A stretch of DNA of 64,000 bases, from assembly GCF_002250705.1 (NCBI RefSeq), contig NZ_NMVP01000037.1, positions 1 through 64,000 of the forward strand, in the 5' to 3' direction. Under the pieces are notes generated by a model. That model saw only the letters and a program-made list of their open reading frames with translations, was not told the DNA's origin and made no database searches. Source of the DNA: Enemella evansiae (lineage in GTDB: Bacteria; Actinomycetota; Actinomycetes; Propionibacteriales; Propionibacteriaceae). Positions 49,212 to 58,048 of the stretch are shown piece after piece. Positions within the stretch are counted from its first letter, which is position 1. Each line of letters begins with the position of its first letter. A program made the translations under genes and the position numbers.

Positions 49212-49973
49212 TCAGGCGCGGGCGGCGCGCAGATACTTGTCGTAACCCTCGGCCTCCAGCTGGGCGGCCAGCTCGGGGCCACCCTGCTCGGCGAAGCGGC
49301 CGTCGACGAAGACGTGCACGAAGTCCGGCTTGATGTAGTTCAGGATCCGCGTGTAGTGGGTGATCAGCAGCACACCGCGATCACCCTGGGCGGCGTACCG
49401 GTTGACCCCCTCGGAGGCGATCCGCAGCGCATCGATGTCCAGACCGGAGTCGGTCTCGTCGAGGACCGCGAACTTCGGGTTCAGCAACTCCAGCTGGGCG
49501 ATCTCGGCGCGCTTCTTCTCACCGCCGGAGAAGCCCTCGTTCACCGAGCGCTGCGCGAACGACTTGTCCAGGTTCACGTTCTCCAGGGATTCGTTGATCT
49601 CCTTGACGAACTTGCGGATGTTCGGCGCCTGGCCGTCGATGGCGGTCTTCGCGGTCCGCAGGAAGTTCGACACCGAGACACCGGGCACCTCGACCGGGTA
49701 CTGCATGGCCAGGAAGAGGCCGGCGCGGGCGCGCTCGTCGACGGTGAGATCCAGGATCTCCTCGCCGTCCAGCTTCACCGAGCCCGAGGTGACCTGATAC
49801 TTCGGGTGGCCGGCGATGGCGTACGCCAGGGTGGACTTGCCGGAACCGTTCGGGCCCATGATCGCGTGCACCTCGCCCGAGTTCACGGTGAGGTTCACGC
49901 CCTTGAGGATCTCCTTGGCACCGGATTCGGTGTCCACGTTGACGTGCAGGTCGTTGATCTCCAGCTTCGACAT
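49212..49973 (-). CDS. sufC: SufC, ATPase of the SufBCD scaffold
   Basis: 253 residues. Walker A GPNGSGKST, signature FSGGEKKRAEIAQLE, Walker B FAVLDETDSGLD, and the H-loop LLITHYTRIL are all as in SufC. Energises the SufB-SufD scaffold. Separated from the sufD stop by one base. Start ATG 49973. Confidence 0.97.
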   Translation of the reverse strand: MSKLEINDLHVNVDTESGAKEILKGVNLTVNSGEVHAIMGPNGSGKSTLAYAIAGHPKYQVTSGSVKLDGEEILDLTVDERARAGLFLAMQYPVEVPGVSVSNFLRTAKTAIDGQAPNIRKFVKEINESLENVNLDKSFAQRSVNEGFSGGEKKRAEIAQLELLNPKFAVLDETDSGLDIDALRIASEGVNRYAAQGDRGVLLITHYTRILNYIKPDFVHVFVDGRFAEQGGPELAAQLEAEGYDKYLRAARA

Positions 49974-49974
49974 C

Positions 49975-51195
49975 TCAGGCTTCCTCGTTGCTCTCGGTGT
50001 TCTCGTTGCTCTCGGGGGTCTCGGTCAGGGCGGGGGTGCCCACGGTCAGGGCGAGCTCGGTCTCGATGGCGGCGAGCAGGTGCTGCTCGACCTCCGGTAC
50101 GCCGATCCGGCGGATGATGTCGGCGAAGAAGCCGTGCACCACCAGGCGGCGGGCCTCGGTCTCGTCGATGCCGCGGCTGCGCAGATAGAACAGCTGCTGG
50201 TCGTCGAAGCGGCCGGTGGTTGACGCGTGGCCGGCGCCCTCGATCTCACCGGTCTCGATCTCCAGGTTCGGCACCGAGTCGGCCTTGCACCCGTCGGTGA
50301 GCAGCAGGTTCTTGTTCGACTCGTAGGTCTCGATGCCCTCGGCGACCTTGCGGATCAGCACGTCGCCGATCCACACGCTGTGCGCGCGCTTGCCCTGCAG
50401 GGCACCGCGATAGTCAACGTTGGAACGGGTTTTCGGGGCATTGTGGTCGACGAACAGCCGGTGTTCGATGTGCTGACCGGCGTCGACGAAATAGAGCCCG
50501 TACTGGTCGATCGAGCCCCCGGGCCCGGCGTACTCGGCGGTTTCGGCGATCCGGACCAGGTCCCCACCCAGGGACACGGCCACGCTGCGCACCTGCGCGT
50601 CGCGGCCGACGGTGATCGAGGTCTGGCCGGTGTGCACCGCGTCATCGGCCCAGTCGGCGACGGCGACGAAGGTGACATCGGCACCGTCCCCGACCAGCAC
50701 CTGGGTGAGCCCGGCATAGGTCGCCGACCCGTTGTGGCGGACCGCGATGGTGGCCCGGGAGTGGTTGCCGATCCGGAACACCAGATGCCCGTGCACCACC
50801 GACTCCACCGAGTCACCGGTCAGCTCGACGACCACCGGCTCGTCGAGTTCGGTGTTCGCCGGCACGTCCACCAGCAGCGCCTCACCGGCGTACGCCGCGG
50901 CGACCGCGGCGAGCCGGTCACCCGGGGCGTGCCCGCCCAGCTTGCGGGCCTCGGAACTGGGCAGGTCGGTGACCGTGACGCCCTCGGGGCTGCGCACCTG
51001 GCGGCCCAGCTTCGCGCCGGTGCCCTCGGCCTCGAGCAGGCCACGCAACCGCTTCAGCGGCGTGAACCGCCAGACCTCTTCACGGCCCTGCGGCACCGGA
51101 TGGTCCGCCAGGTCATAGGACGGGCGCGGGTGCAGGTGGGAGGCGATGCTGCTCTCCACCGCCCCGGCGACATTGGGCTTGGTGTCCACGGACAA
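49975..51195 (-). CDS. sufD: SufD, scaffold subunit
   Basis: 406 residues. WRFTPLKRLRGLL at the N-terminus, the beta-helix core, and the C-terminal FYLRSRGIDETEARRLVVHG with the conserved Arg-Gly-Ile motif. The start is TTG 51195 or GTG 51189; neither has a clear ribosome site. Its position between sufB and sufC is standard. Upstream a 94-base gap holds a hairpin repeat. Confidence 0.95.
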   Translation of the reverse strand: MSVDTKPNVAGAVESSIASHLHPRPSYDLADHPVPQGREEVWRFTPLKRLRGLLEAEGTGAKLGRQVRSPEGVTVTDLPSSEARKLGGHAPGDRLAAVAAAYAGEALLVDVPANTELDEPVVVELTGDSVESVVHGHLVFRIGNHSRATIAVRHNGSATYAGLTQVLVGDGADVTFVAVADWADDAVHTGQTSITVGRDAQVRSVAVSLGGDLVRIAETAEYAGPGGSIDQYGLYFVDAGQHIEHRLFVDHNAPKTRSNVDYRGALQGKRAHSVWIGDVLIRKVAEGIETYESNKNLLLTDGCKADSVPNLEIETGEIEGAGHASTTGRFDDQQLFYLRSRGIDETEARRLVVHGFFADIIRRIGVPEVEQHLLAAIETELALTVGTPALTETPESNENTESNEEA

Positions 51196-51241
51196 CGTCT
51201 GGATTCTCTTTCTGGGTTGGATCTTCGGGCTTGGCTCGGTG

Positions 51242-51285
51242 GCTTCGACTCGCTCGTTCCTCGCTCGCTCAGCCAGCGAGGGAAC
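51242..51285. repeat. Hairpin repeat inside the suf operon (sufB-sufD gap)
   Basis: GTTCCTCGCT (51256-51265) pairs with AGCGAGGGAAC (51275-51285, one bulge). The preceding CTTCGACTCGCTCG resembles the repeat at 22192. It lies in the only sizeable gap between early suf genes and may set relative expression of sufB and the downstream genes by attenuation or mRNA processing. Confidence 0.6.
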
Positions 51286-51289
51286 GGCG

Positions 51290-52705
51290 TCAGCCGACGG
51301 CGCCTTCCATCTGCAGCTCGATCAGCCGGTTGAGCTCCAGGGCGTACTCCATCGGCAGCTCCTTGGCGATCGGCTCGATGAAACCGCGCACGATCATCGC
51401 CATCGCCTCGTCCTCCTCGATGCCGCGCGACATCAGGTAGAACAGCTGGTCGTCGGAGACCTTGGAGACCGTCGCCTCGTGGGCCATCGACACATCGTCC
51501 TCGCGGACATCCACATAGGGGTAGGTGTCGGAGCGGGAGATCTGGTCGACCAGCAGCGCGTCGCACTTCACCGAGGAGGCGGAGTGCTCGGCACCGGGCT
51601 GCACCTGCACCAGGCCGCGGTAGCTGGACCGGCCACCGGCCCGCGCGACCGACTTGGAGACGATCGAGCTGGAGGTGTTGGGTGCGCAGTGCACCATCTT
51701 GGAGCCGGCGTCCTGGTGCTGGCCCTCGCCGGCGAAGGCGATGGACAGGGTCTCACCGCGGGCGTGCTCGCCCATCAGGTAGACCGCCGGGTACTTCATC
51801 GTCACCTTGGAACCGAGGTTGCCGTCGATCCACTCCATGGTGGCACCCTCGGCGCAGGTGGCGCGCTTGGTGACCAGGTTGTAGACGTTGGTGGACCAGT
51901 TCTGGATGGTCGTGTAGCGCACCCGGGCGTTCTTCTTCACCACGATCTCGACGACCGCGGAGTGCAGCGAGTCGGACTTGTAGATCGGCGCGGTGCAACC
52001 CTCGACGTAGTGCACGTAGGAGCCCTCGTCGGCGATGATCAGGGTCCGCTCGAACTGGCCCATGTTCTCGGTGTTGATCCGGAAGTACGCCTGCAGCGGG
52101 ATCTCCACGTGCACACCCTTCGGCACGTAGATGAACGAGCCGCCGGACCAGACCGCTGTGTTCAGCGCGGAGAACTTGTTGTCACCGGCGGGGATGACGG
52201 TGGCGAAGTACTCCTGGAACAGCTCCGGGTGCTCCTTCAGCGCGGTGTCGGTGTCCATGAAGATGACACCCTGCCGCTCCAGCTCCTCGTTGATCTTGTG
52301 GTAGACCACCTCGGACTCGTACTGGGCGGCCACACCGGCGACCAGGCGGGCCTTCTCCGCCTCCGGGATGCCGAGCTTGTCGTAGGTGTTCTTGATGTCC
52401 TCGGGCAGGTCTTCCCAGCTCTGCGCCTGCTTCTCGGTGGAGCGGACGAAGTACTTGATGTTGTCGAAGTCGATGGCGTCGAGGTCGGCGCCCCAGGTCG
52501 GCATCGGCTTGCGGTCGAACAGCCGCAGGCCCTTGAGCCGCAGGTTGGTCATCCACTCCGGCTCGTCCTTCAACTGCGAGATGTCGCGCACGACGGCCTC
52601 GTTCAGGCCGCGGCGGGCCGAGGCACCGGCGACGTCGGGATCGTGCCAGCCCCACTCGTAGTTGCCGAGGGCGTCGAGCTGTTGGTTCTGGTCGAGCTCG
52701 GTCAT
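51290..52705 (-). CDS. sufB: SufB, scaffold subunit
   Basis: 471 residues, no intein (some mycobacterial sufB genes carry one). The conserved WGADLDAIDFDNIKYFVRS, HYVEGCTAPIYKSDSLHSAV (Cys near the cluster region) and FYLMSRGIEEDEAMAMIVRG are intact. Start ATG 52705 with AGGAGGA. Follows sufR by one base. Confidence 0.97.
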   Translation of the reverse strand: MTELDQNQQLDALGNYEWGWHDPDVAGASARRGLNEAVVRDISQLKDEPEWMTNLRLKGLRLFDRKPMPTWGADLDAIDFDNIKYFVRSTEKQAQSWEDLPEDIKNTYDKLGIPEAEKARLVAGVAAQYESEVVYHKINEELERQGVIFMDTDTALKEHPELFQEYFATVIPAGDNKFSALNTAVWSGGSFIYVPKGVHVEIPLQAYFRINTENMGQFERTLIIADEGSYVHYVEGCTAPIYKSDSLHSAVVEIVVKKNARVRYTTIQNWSTNVYNLVTKRATCAEGATMEWIDGNLGSKVTMKYPAVYLMGEHARGETLSIAFAGEGQHQDAGSKMVHCAPNTSSSIVSKSVARAGGRSSYRGLVQVQPGAEHSASSVKCDALLVDQISRSDTYPYVDVREDDVSMAHEATVSKVSDDQLFYLMSRGIEEDEAMAMIVRGFIEPIAKELPMEYALELNRLIELQMEGAVG

Positions 52706-52706
52706 G

Positions 52707-53483
52707 TCAGTCCTCCTGGTTCGAGGTCGAGCGGTTCTGGGGTCGGGCGGCGGCGCTGCCGTCCCTGGTGCGGGTCGAGATGTGGGTGGTGCAGACACCG
52801 TCGCCGTGGGCGATGGTGGCGAGTCGTTGCACGGGTACGCCGAGCAGTTGGCCGAAGAGCTGGGTCTCGGCCTCGCACAGCTGCGGGAACTGCTCGGCGA
52901 CGTGCGCCACCGGGCAGTGGTGCTGGCAGAGCTGCTCACCGGCCAGTGCCGGGCGGGTCGAGGCCACGTAACCGTCGGCGGACAGCGCCCGGGCCAACGC
53001 CTCGACCGGATTGCCGTCGGGTTCGGTGGCCCGCAGCTCACGATAGCGCTGCTCGACGGTGGCGACGCGGGCCCGGGCCAGCTCCTCCAGGGCACCGTCA
53101 CCGGCGGCCTCGACGAGCTGGGCCAGCGCGGCGACCGCGAGATCGTCATAGGCCTGGTGGAAGGACTGGCGTCCGGTGTCGGTGAGCGCGAACACCTTCG
53201 CCGGCCGGCCGCGGCCGCGGGCACCGTAGACCCGCTGCTCGCGGGAGACCAGATGGCCGCGGTCGAGCAGCACCTGCAGGTGGCGCCGGATCGCGGCCGG
53301 GGTCAGCTCCAACCGCTCGGCCAGCTCGACCGCGGTCGAGGGGCCGTGCTGCATGATCGACTGCTGCACCCGCTGGCGCGTGGAGGCATCGTCAACGGGG
53401 CCCTCCGCCCCGGCCGCCTGGTCCTCGGCGGTCTCGGCGAGGGCGACTCCGGGCGTACCCCTGTCGTCTCGCACGTTTTTCAC
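52707..53483 (-). CDS. sufR: SufR-like Fe-S-sensing transcriptional regulator
   Basis: 258 residues. DeoR-type winged helix (STAVELAERLELTPAAIRRH, then LQVLLDRGHLVSRE) and a C-terminal cluster of Cys: C186, C190, C203 and C231 (QLCQHHCPVAH, QLCEAE, DGVCTTHI), as expected for a Fe-S-bound SufR repressor. First gene of sufR-B-D-C-S-U-T, so autoregulated. GTG start at 53483; GTG 53474 is also possible. Confidence 0.92.
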   Translation of the reverse strand: MKNVRDDRGTPGVALAETAEDQAAGAEGPVDDASTRQRVQQSIMQHGPSTAVELAERLELTPAAIRRHLQVLLDRGHLVSREQRVYGARGRGRPAKVFALTDTGRQSFHQAYDDLAVAALAQLVEAAGDGALEELARARVATVEQRYRELRATEPDGNPVEALARALSADGYVASTRPALAGEQLCQHHCPVAHVAEQFPQLCEAETQLFGQLLGVPVQRLATIAHGDGVCTTHISTRTRDGSAAARPQNRSTSNQED

Positions 53484-53492
53484 AACGCCATT

Positions 53493-53518
53493 CTTGCGTT
53501 ATTTCTTCCCCACGCAAG
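53493..53518. promoter_or_regulatory. Inverted repeat upstream of sufR
   Basis: CTTGCGT (53493-53499) and ACGCAAG (53512-53518) form a perfect 7-bp inverted repeat with a 12-bp AT-rich spacer, starting ten bases from the sufR start. Candidate SufR operator. It differs from the CAAC-N6-GTTG site known from cyanobacterial SufR. Confidence 0.5.
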
Positions 53519-53606
53519 CAAGGGCACCCTAAGCCGCCGGCCCGATGGGGTCCAGGCCACCGCCACCGCGATCGTGAGGACATCGTGATCCCAATCGCCG
53601 CCAGAC

Positions 53607-53640
53607 GATTGAATGATCATACTTAATGTGTCTAGGGTGA
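53607..53640 (+). promoter_or_regulatory. AT-rich promoter region of the galactonate-type operon
   Basis: GATTGAATGATCATACTTAA contains the palindrome ATGATCAT (53613-53620) in an AT-rich patch about 75 bases ahead of the solute-binding protein gene. It may be an operator for an unlinked regulator. No regulator gene is adjacent to this operon. Confidence 0.4.
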
Positions 53641-53694
53641 TTCCCACGGAGCGGGTCGCAACGATGCCCCGCCGCGAGACGGGAGACGATACCC

Positions 53695-55020
53695 ATGAGG
53701 AATCACCGCCCCAGCAAGAATCTTCGGCCCGCGACGCAGTCCCGGATGGTCCGCGGAACCGCGGCCCTGGCGACCGTCCTGGCCGGCTCCCTGCTGCTGT
53801 CCGCCTGCGGCGGCGGGGACAAGCCCGCATCGGAGACCAAGGAGATCAAGGTCACGATGGCGAACCATGTGTGGACCACCGAGATCCAGAAGGTGATCCC
53901 CGAGTTCGAGCGACAGTCCGGCATCAAGGTCAACGTGACCACCCTCGGCGAGAGCCAGCTCTCCGATCAGTACAACGTCAAGCTGAACGCCGGTACCAAC
54001 GAGATCGACGTGATGATGTACCGGCCGCTGCAGGAGGGCCGCCAGTTCGCCAAGAACAAGTGGGTCGCCGACCTGACCCAGAACACCTCCGAGGCCGACT
54101 ACGACTGGGGCGACTTCCAGGAGGCCGCGAAGGCGTCCACCACGATCGACGGCAAGGTCGTCGGCGTACCGCTGATCACCGAACGCCAGGTCGTCTACTA
54201 CAACAAGGACATCCTCGCCCAGGCCGGCGTACAGCCGCCGAAGACGCTGGATGAACTGGAGACCGCGGCGAAGACGATCAAGGAGAAGGTGCCCGACACC
54301 TACGGCATCTCGATGCGCGGCCAGCGCGCCGCGGCGGTCACCCAGTTCTCCTCCTTCCTCTATTCCGAGGGCGGCGACTGGTCGGCCGACGGCAAGGCCA
54401 CGGTCAACACTCCCGAGGCGGTCCGGGCCTACACCCGCTACGGCTCGCTGCTGAAGAACTACGGCCCGCCCGGGGCGACCAACATGAACTGGCCGGATGC
54501 GTTCGCGATCTACCAGCAGGGCAAGGCGGGCTTCCTGATCGACGCCGATTCGCTCTACAAGAACGCGATCGACCCGGCGAAGTCGAAGGCCACCAACTCC
54601 ACCGGTTACCTCGCCTTCCCGGCCGGCAGCGCCGGCTCCAAGCCCTACAACGTGACCTCCTGGGCGCTGGGGGTCAACAACGACTCCGAGGCCAAGGAGG
54701 CCTCCTGGCAGTTCATCAAGTGGGCGACCAGCAAGGACCTCACCCTGCGGATGCAGCAGGCCGGTACGCCGGGTGCGCGGGCCTCGGTGTGGGCCGATCC
54801 GCAGGGCACCACGAGCTTCCCGGCCGAGCTCGCCCAGGTGATCCAGGAACAGTCCAAGGTCGGCATCGGCCATGACCGTCCCGAGGTGGTCCAGGTGGGC
54901 AAGGCCCGCGACATCGTCGGTGGGCCGATCGTCGCCTCGATCGGCGGTCAGGACGTCGCCGGCTCGGCCGGTACCGCCCAGCAGGAGTTCCAGAGCTTCC
55001 TGGACGGCGAGAAGCGATAG
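53695..55020 (+). CDS. ABC transporter solute-binding lipoprotein (carbohydrate type)
   Basis: 441 residues. Signal peptide and lipobox LLLSACGGG (Cys at about 39), then a family-1 extracellular solute-binding domain (IKVTMANHVWTTEIQKVIPE, FERQSGIKVNVTT, VPLITERQVVYYNKDILAQA). It delivers a sugar or sugar acid to the following two permeases. Probable ligand D-galactonate or a related aldonate, inferred from the dehydratase in the same operon. No ATPase gene is in the operon; a shared MsiK/UgpC-like ATPase is likely used. Confidence 0.9.
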   Translation: MRNHRPSKNLRPATQSRMVRGTAALATVLAGSLLLSACGGGDKPASETKEIKVTMANHVWTTEIQKVIPEFERQSGIKVNVTTLGESQLSDQYNVKLNAGTNEIDVMMYRPLQEGRQFAKNKWVADLTQNTSEADYDWGDFQEAAKASTTIDGKVVGVPLITERQVVYYNKDILAQAGVQPPKTLDELETAAKTIKEKVPDTYGISMRGQRAAAVTQFSSFLYSEGGDWSADGKATVNTPEAVRAYTRYGSLLKNYGPPGATNMNWPDAFAIYQQGKAGFLIDADSLYKNAIDPAKSKATNSTGYLAFPAGSAGSKPYNVTSWALGVNNDSEAKEASWQFIKWATSKDLTLRMQQAGTPGARASVWADPQGTTSFPAELAQVIQEQSKVGIGHDRPEVVQVGKARDIVGGPIVASIGGQDVAGSAGTAQQEFQSFLDGEKR

Positions 55021-55048
55021 CCCAACCAACGATCGGCGGGAGGCGACC

Positions 55049-56020
55049 ATGTCCACCACCACCTCGGACACCCGGGGGCCAACCACCCCCGGGGTGACCA
55101 ACCCGGGCGCGGGCCCGGGCGTGCGGCCGACCAGCGGGTTCGCCGGTTGGGCCAATCGGCACCGCAAATGGGTCTTCGCCGGACCGGCGATGGTCTTCGT
55201 GGTGGCCATGGTCGCCTTCCCGATCATCTACACGATCGTCCTGTCGCTCACCGACGCGTCGGGATCGGTGCGCGCGGACTTCGAGTTCATCGGCTTCGAG
55301 AACTACGCCACCGTGCTCACCGACACCCGTCGCTTCTGGCCGGCGGTCGGGCGTACCGTCTTCTTCACCGTCGTGGCGGTGGTCGTCGAGGTGGTGCTCG
55401 GCATGTGCATCGCCCTGCTGCTGCGCAAACCCTTCAAGGGCCAGGGTCTGGTCCGGGTGGTGATCCTGCTGCCGCTGGTCGCCACCCCGGTCGCGGTGGG
55501 CATGATGTGGCTGCTGATCTTCGAGCCGACCACCGGTGCGGCCAACCAGTTGATGCGCGTCCTCGGCCTGCCGGCGCAGGGCTGGATCTCCGATCCCAAG
55601 CAGGCCCTTGCCACATTGGCTTTCGTCGACATCTGGCAGTGGACGCCGATGGTGGTGCTGATCCTGCTCGCCGGGCTCACCTCGCTGCCCGAGGAACCCG
55701 ACGAGGCGGCCCGGGTGGACGGTGCGAACGCCTGGCAGCGGTTCTGGTTCATCACCGTGCCGATCCTGATGCCGACGATCATCGCCGCGGTCCTGCTGCG
55801 CTCCATCGACGCACTGAAGACCTTCGACATCCTCTACGCCACCAAGGGCAAGGGTGGCGGTTCCTCGAACGAGGCCGAGACGCTGAATGTCTACGCCTAC
55901 GGGCTTTCCTTCGACTACAACGACTACGGCCTCTCCTCCACGGTGCTCGTGCTCTTCTTCGTGATGATCATGATCATCGTCTCGATCCTGGTGATCCGCC
56001 GGAACAGGAGCGCGCAGTGA
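55049..56020 (+). CDS. ABC sugar permease, MalF/UgpA type
   Basis: 323 residues with six hydrophobic segments after a Pro/Gly-rich cytoplasmic N-terminus. The EAA loop (EEPDEAARVDGANAWQRFWF) that contacts the ATPase is intact. Start ATG 55049 with GGGAGG. Overlaps the next permease by 4 bases (GTGA). Confidence 0.92.
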   Translation: MSTTTSDTRGPTTPGVTNPGAGPGVRPTSGFAGWANRHRKWVFAGPAMVFVVAMVAFPIIYTIVLSLTDASGSVRADFEFIGFENYATVLTDTRRFWPAVGRTVFFTVVAVVVEVVLGMCIALLLRKPFKGQGLVRVVILLPLVATPVAVGMMWLLIFEPTTGAANQLMRVLGLPAQGWISDPKQALATLAFVDIWQWTPMVVLILLAGLTSLPEEPDEAARVDGANAWQRFWFITVPILMPTIIAAVLLRSIDALKTFDILYATKGKGGGSSNEAETLNVYAYGLSFDYNDYGLSSTVLVLFFVMIMIIVSILVIRRNRSAQ

Positions 56021-56877
56021 GCAGCACCGTCTCCCCCAGTGTGCCGACCCGTCGACCCCGGTCCACGGCGCAGACCGCGACCAGCCTCGCCCGGGTCCTC
56101 GCCCTGGTGCTGGTGATCGCCGGTTTCCTGCTGCCGTTGCTGTGGATGGTGCTGGCCTCGCTGAAGACCAACCTGGACATCACCGATCCGAGCAAGACGC
56201 TGGTCTTCGGACCGACACTGGACAACTACCGCACCGTGTTCGGTCAGGAGAACTTCCTGCCGTTCATCTGGAACAGCTTCGTGATCGGCTTCGCCTCCAC
56301 CGGCCTGTCGCTGATCCTCGGCGTACCGGCGGCGTACGCGATGAGCCGCTTCGACATGCGGCGGTCCTCCGCGCTGGTGCTGATGGCCCGGATCATCCCC
56401 GGCGTCTCGCTGCTGGTGCCGTGGTACTACGTGTTCTCCAACCTGCGGCTGGTCGGCAACTATTCGGCGCTGATCCTCTCGCACATGTTCGTCGCGCTGC
56501 CGCTGATCGTGTGGATCATGATGTCCTACTTCGACCAGATGCCGACCGAGCTCGAGGAATCGGCGCAGGTCGACGGACTCACCCCGATCGGCGCCTTCCT
56601 GCGGATCTCATTGCCCCTGTCGATGCCCGGCATCGCGACCGCGAGCATCCTGGCGTTCATCTTCTCCTGGAACAACTTCATGTTCGCGCTGGTGCTGTCC
56701 GGGGAGAACACCCGCACCCTGCCGGTGGCGATCTTCAACTTCATCGCCTACGCCAACATCGACTGGGGTGGCCTGATGGCGGCCGCCACGGTGATCACCG
56801 TTCCGATCATGGTGCTCGCCCTGTTCATGCAGCGCTACATCGTCGCCGGCATGACCGCCGGCGCCACCAAGGGGTGA
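56017..56877 (+). CDS. ABC sugar permease, MalG/UgpE type
   Basis: 286 residues, six hydrophobic segments, EAA loop (TELEESAQVDGLTPIGAFLR). GTG start 56017, overlapping the first permease stop. Forms the heterodimeric channel with the preceding permease. Followed 4 bases later by the dehydratase gene. Confidence 0.92.
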   Translation: MSSTVSPSVPTRRPRSTAQTATSLARVLALVLVIAGFLLPLLWMVLASLKTNLDITDPSKTLVFGPTLDNYRTVFGQENFLPFIWNSFVIGFASTGLSLILGVPAAYAMSRFDMRRSSALVLMARIIPGVSLLVPWYYVFSNLRLVGNYSALILSHMFVALPLIVWIMMSYFDQMPTELEESAQVDGLTPIGAFLRISLPLSMPGIATASILAFIFSWNNFMFALVLSGENTRTLPVAIFNFIAYANIDWGGLMAAATVITVPIMVLALFMQRYIVAGMTAGATKG

Positions 56878-56881
56878 ACGG

Positions 56882-58027
56882 GTGAGGATCACCGCGGTCG
56901 AGACCTTCCTGGTGCCGCCACGCTGGCTGTTCGTCAAGATCTCCACCGACGAAGGGATCGCGGGCTGGGGCGAGGCGGTCGTCGAGGGCCGCGCGGACAC
57001 CGTGCGGGCCGCCGTCGGTGAACTCGCCGAGCTGCTCATCGGTCAGCCGGCGATGCGGATCGAGGACCACTGGCAGGTGATGACCAAGTCCTCCTTCTAT
57101 CGCTTCGGGGCTGTCTTCTCCAGCGCGGTGGCCGGCCTGGACCAGGCCCTGTGGGACATCCAGGGCAAGGCCCTCGGCGTACCGGTGCACGTGCTGCTCG
57201 GTGGACCGGTACGCGACCGGATCCGGGTCTACTGCTGGGTCGGCGGGGATGAACCGAGCGAGGTCGCCGAGCAGATCCGCGCCCAGGTCGAGGCCGGGTT
57301 CACCGCGGTGAAGATGAACGCCAGCGGCCGGATGTCGCGGATCGCCACGGTCGCCGAGATCGACGGGGTCGTGCAGCGGGTGGCCGCCGCCCGCGAGGTG
57401 CTCGGCGCCGACCGCGACGTGGCGGTCGACTTCCACGGCCGGGCCAGCGTCGGCAACGTACGCCGCATCGCTCCCCTGCTGGAACCGCTGCAGCCGCTGT
57501 TCATCGAGGAACCGACGCTGCCGGAGAACTCCCACCTGCTGCGTGAGGTGACCACCGCGACCACCATCCCGGTGGCCACCGGCGAGCGGCTGTTCAACCG
57601 GCAGGAGTTCCTGCCGGCACTGCAGGCCGGGATCGCGGTCGCCCAACCCGACCTGTCGCATGCCGGTGGGATCTCCGAGGTACGCCGGATCGCCAGCCTG
57701 GCCGAGACCTTCGACGTCCAGCTCGCCCCGCACTGCCCCCTCGGCCCGCTGACCCTGGCCGCCTCGCTGCAGGTCGGGTTCGCCAGCCCGAACCATGTGA
57801 TCCAGGAGCAGTCGATCGGCATCCACTACAACCAGGGCGCCGAGGTGCTCGACCACGTACTGAACCGGGAGGTGTTCCGCTTCGTCGACGGTTACGTGGA
57901 ACGCCCGCTCGGCCCGGGACTGGGGGTCGAGATCGACGAGGCCTCGGTGCGCCGGGCCGATCAGATCGGGCACCGCTGGCGCACCCCGTGGTGGCGTTAC
58001 CCGGACGGTTCCTTCGCGGAGTGGTGA
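56882..58027 (+). CDS. dgoD: D-galactonate dehydratase-like enolase-superfamily enzyme
   Basis: 381 residues. Metal ligands D183 (AVDFHGR), E209 (FIEEP) and E235 (TGER), with H185 and H284 (APHCPLGP) as acid/base residues. The positions match Escherichia coli DgoD almost exactly. It converts D-galactonate to 2-keto-3-deoxygalactonate. Start GTG 56882. The kinase and aldolase for the next steps are not in the window, so function may be limited to acid-sugar dehydration feeding an external pathway. Confidence 0.88.
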   Translation: MRITAVETFLVPPRWLFVKISTDEGIAGWGEAVVEGRADTVRAAVGELAELLIGQPAMRIEDHWQVMTKSSFYRFGAVFSSAVAGLDQALWDIQGKALGVPVHVLLGGPVRDRIRVYCWVGGDEPSEVAEQIRAQVEAGFTAVKMNASGRMSRIATVAEIDGVVQRVAAAREVLGADRDVAVDFHGRASVGNVRRIAPLLEPLQPLFIEEPTLPENSHLLREVTTATTIPVATGERLFNRQEFLPALQAGIAVAQPDLSHAGGISEVRRIASLAETFDVQLAPHCPLGPLTLAASLQVGFASPNHVIQEQSIGIHYNQGAEVLDHVLNREVFRFVDGYVERPLGPGLGVEIDEASVRRADQIGHRWRTPWWRYPDGSFAEW

Positions 58028-58048
58028 GGGTTGCCGCGGTGGGCCACA

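Noticed and set aside
51290..52705. Intein in sufB
   Set aside because: The SufB sequence is 471 residues and continuous, with no intein blocks.
53484..53694. Riboswitch ahead of the sugar-acid operon
   Set aside because: No recognisable conserved riboswitch core; only an AT-rich promoter-like patch is visible. I also saw no tRNA or rRNA gene anywhere in the window.
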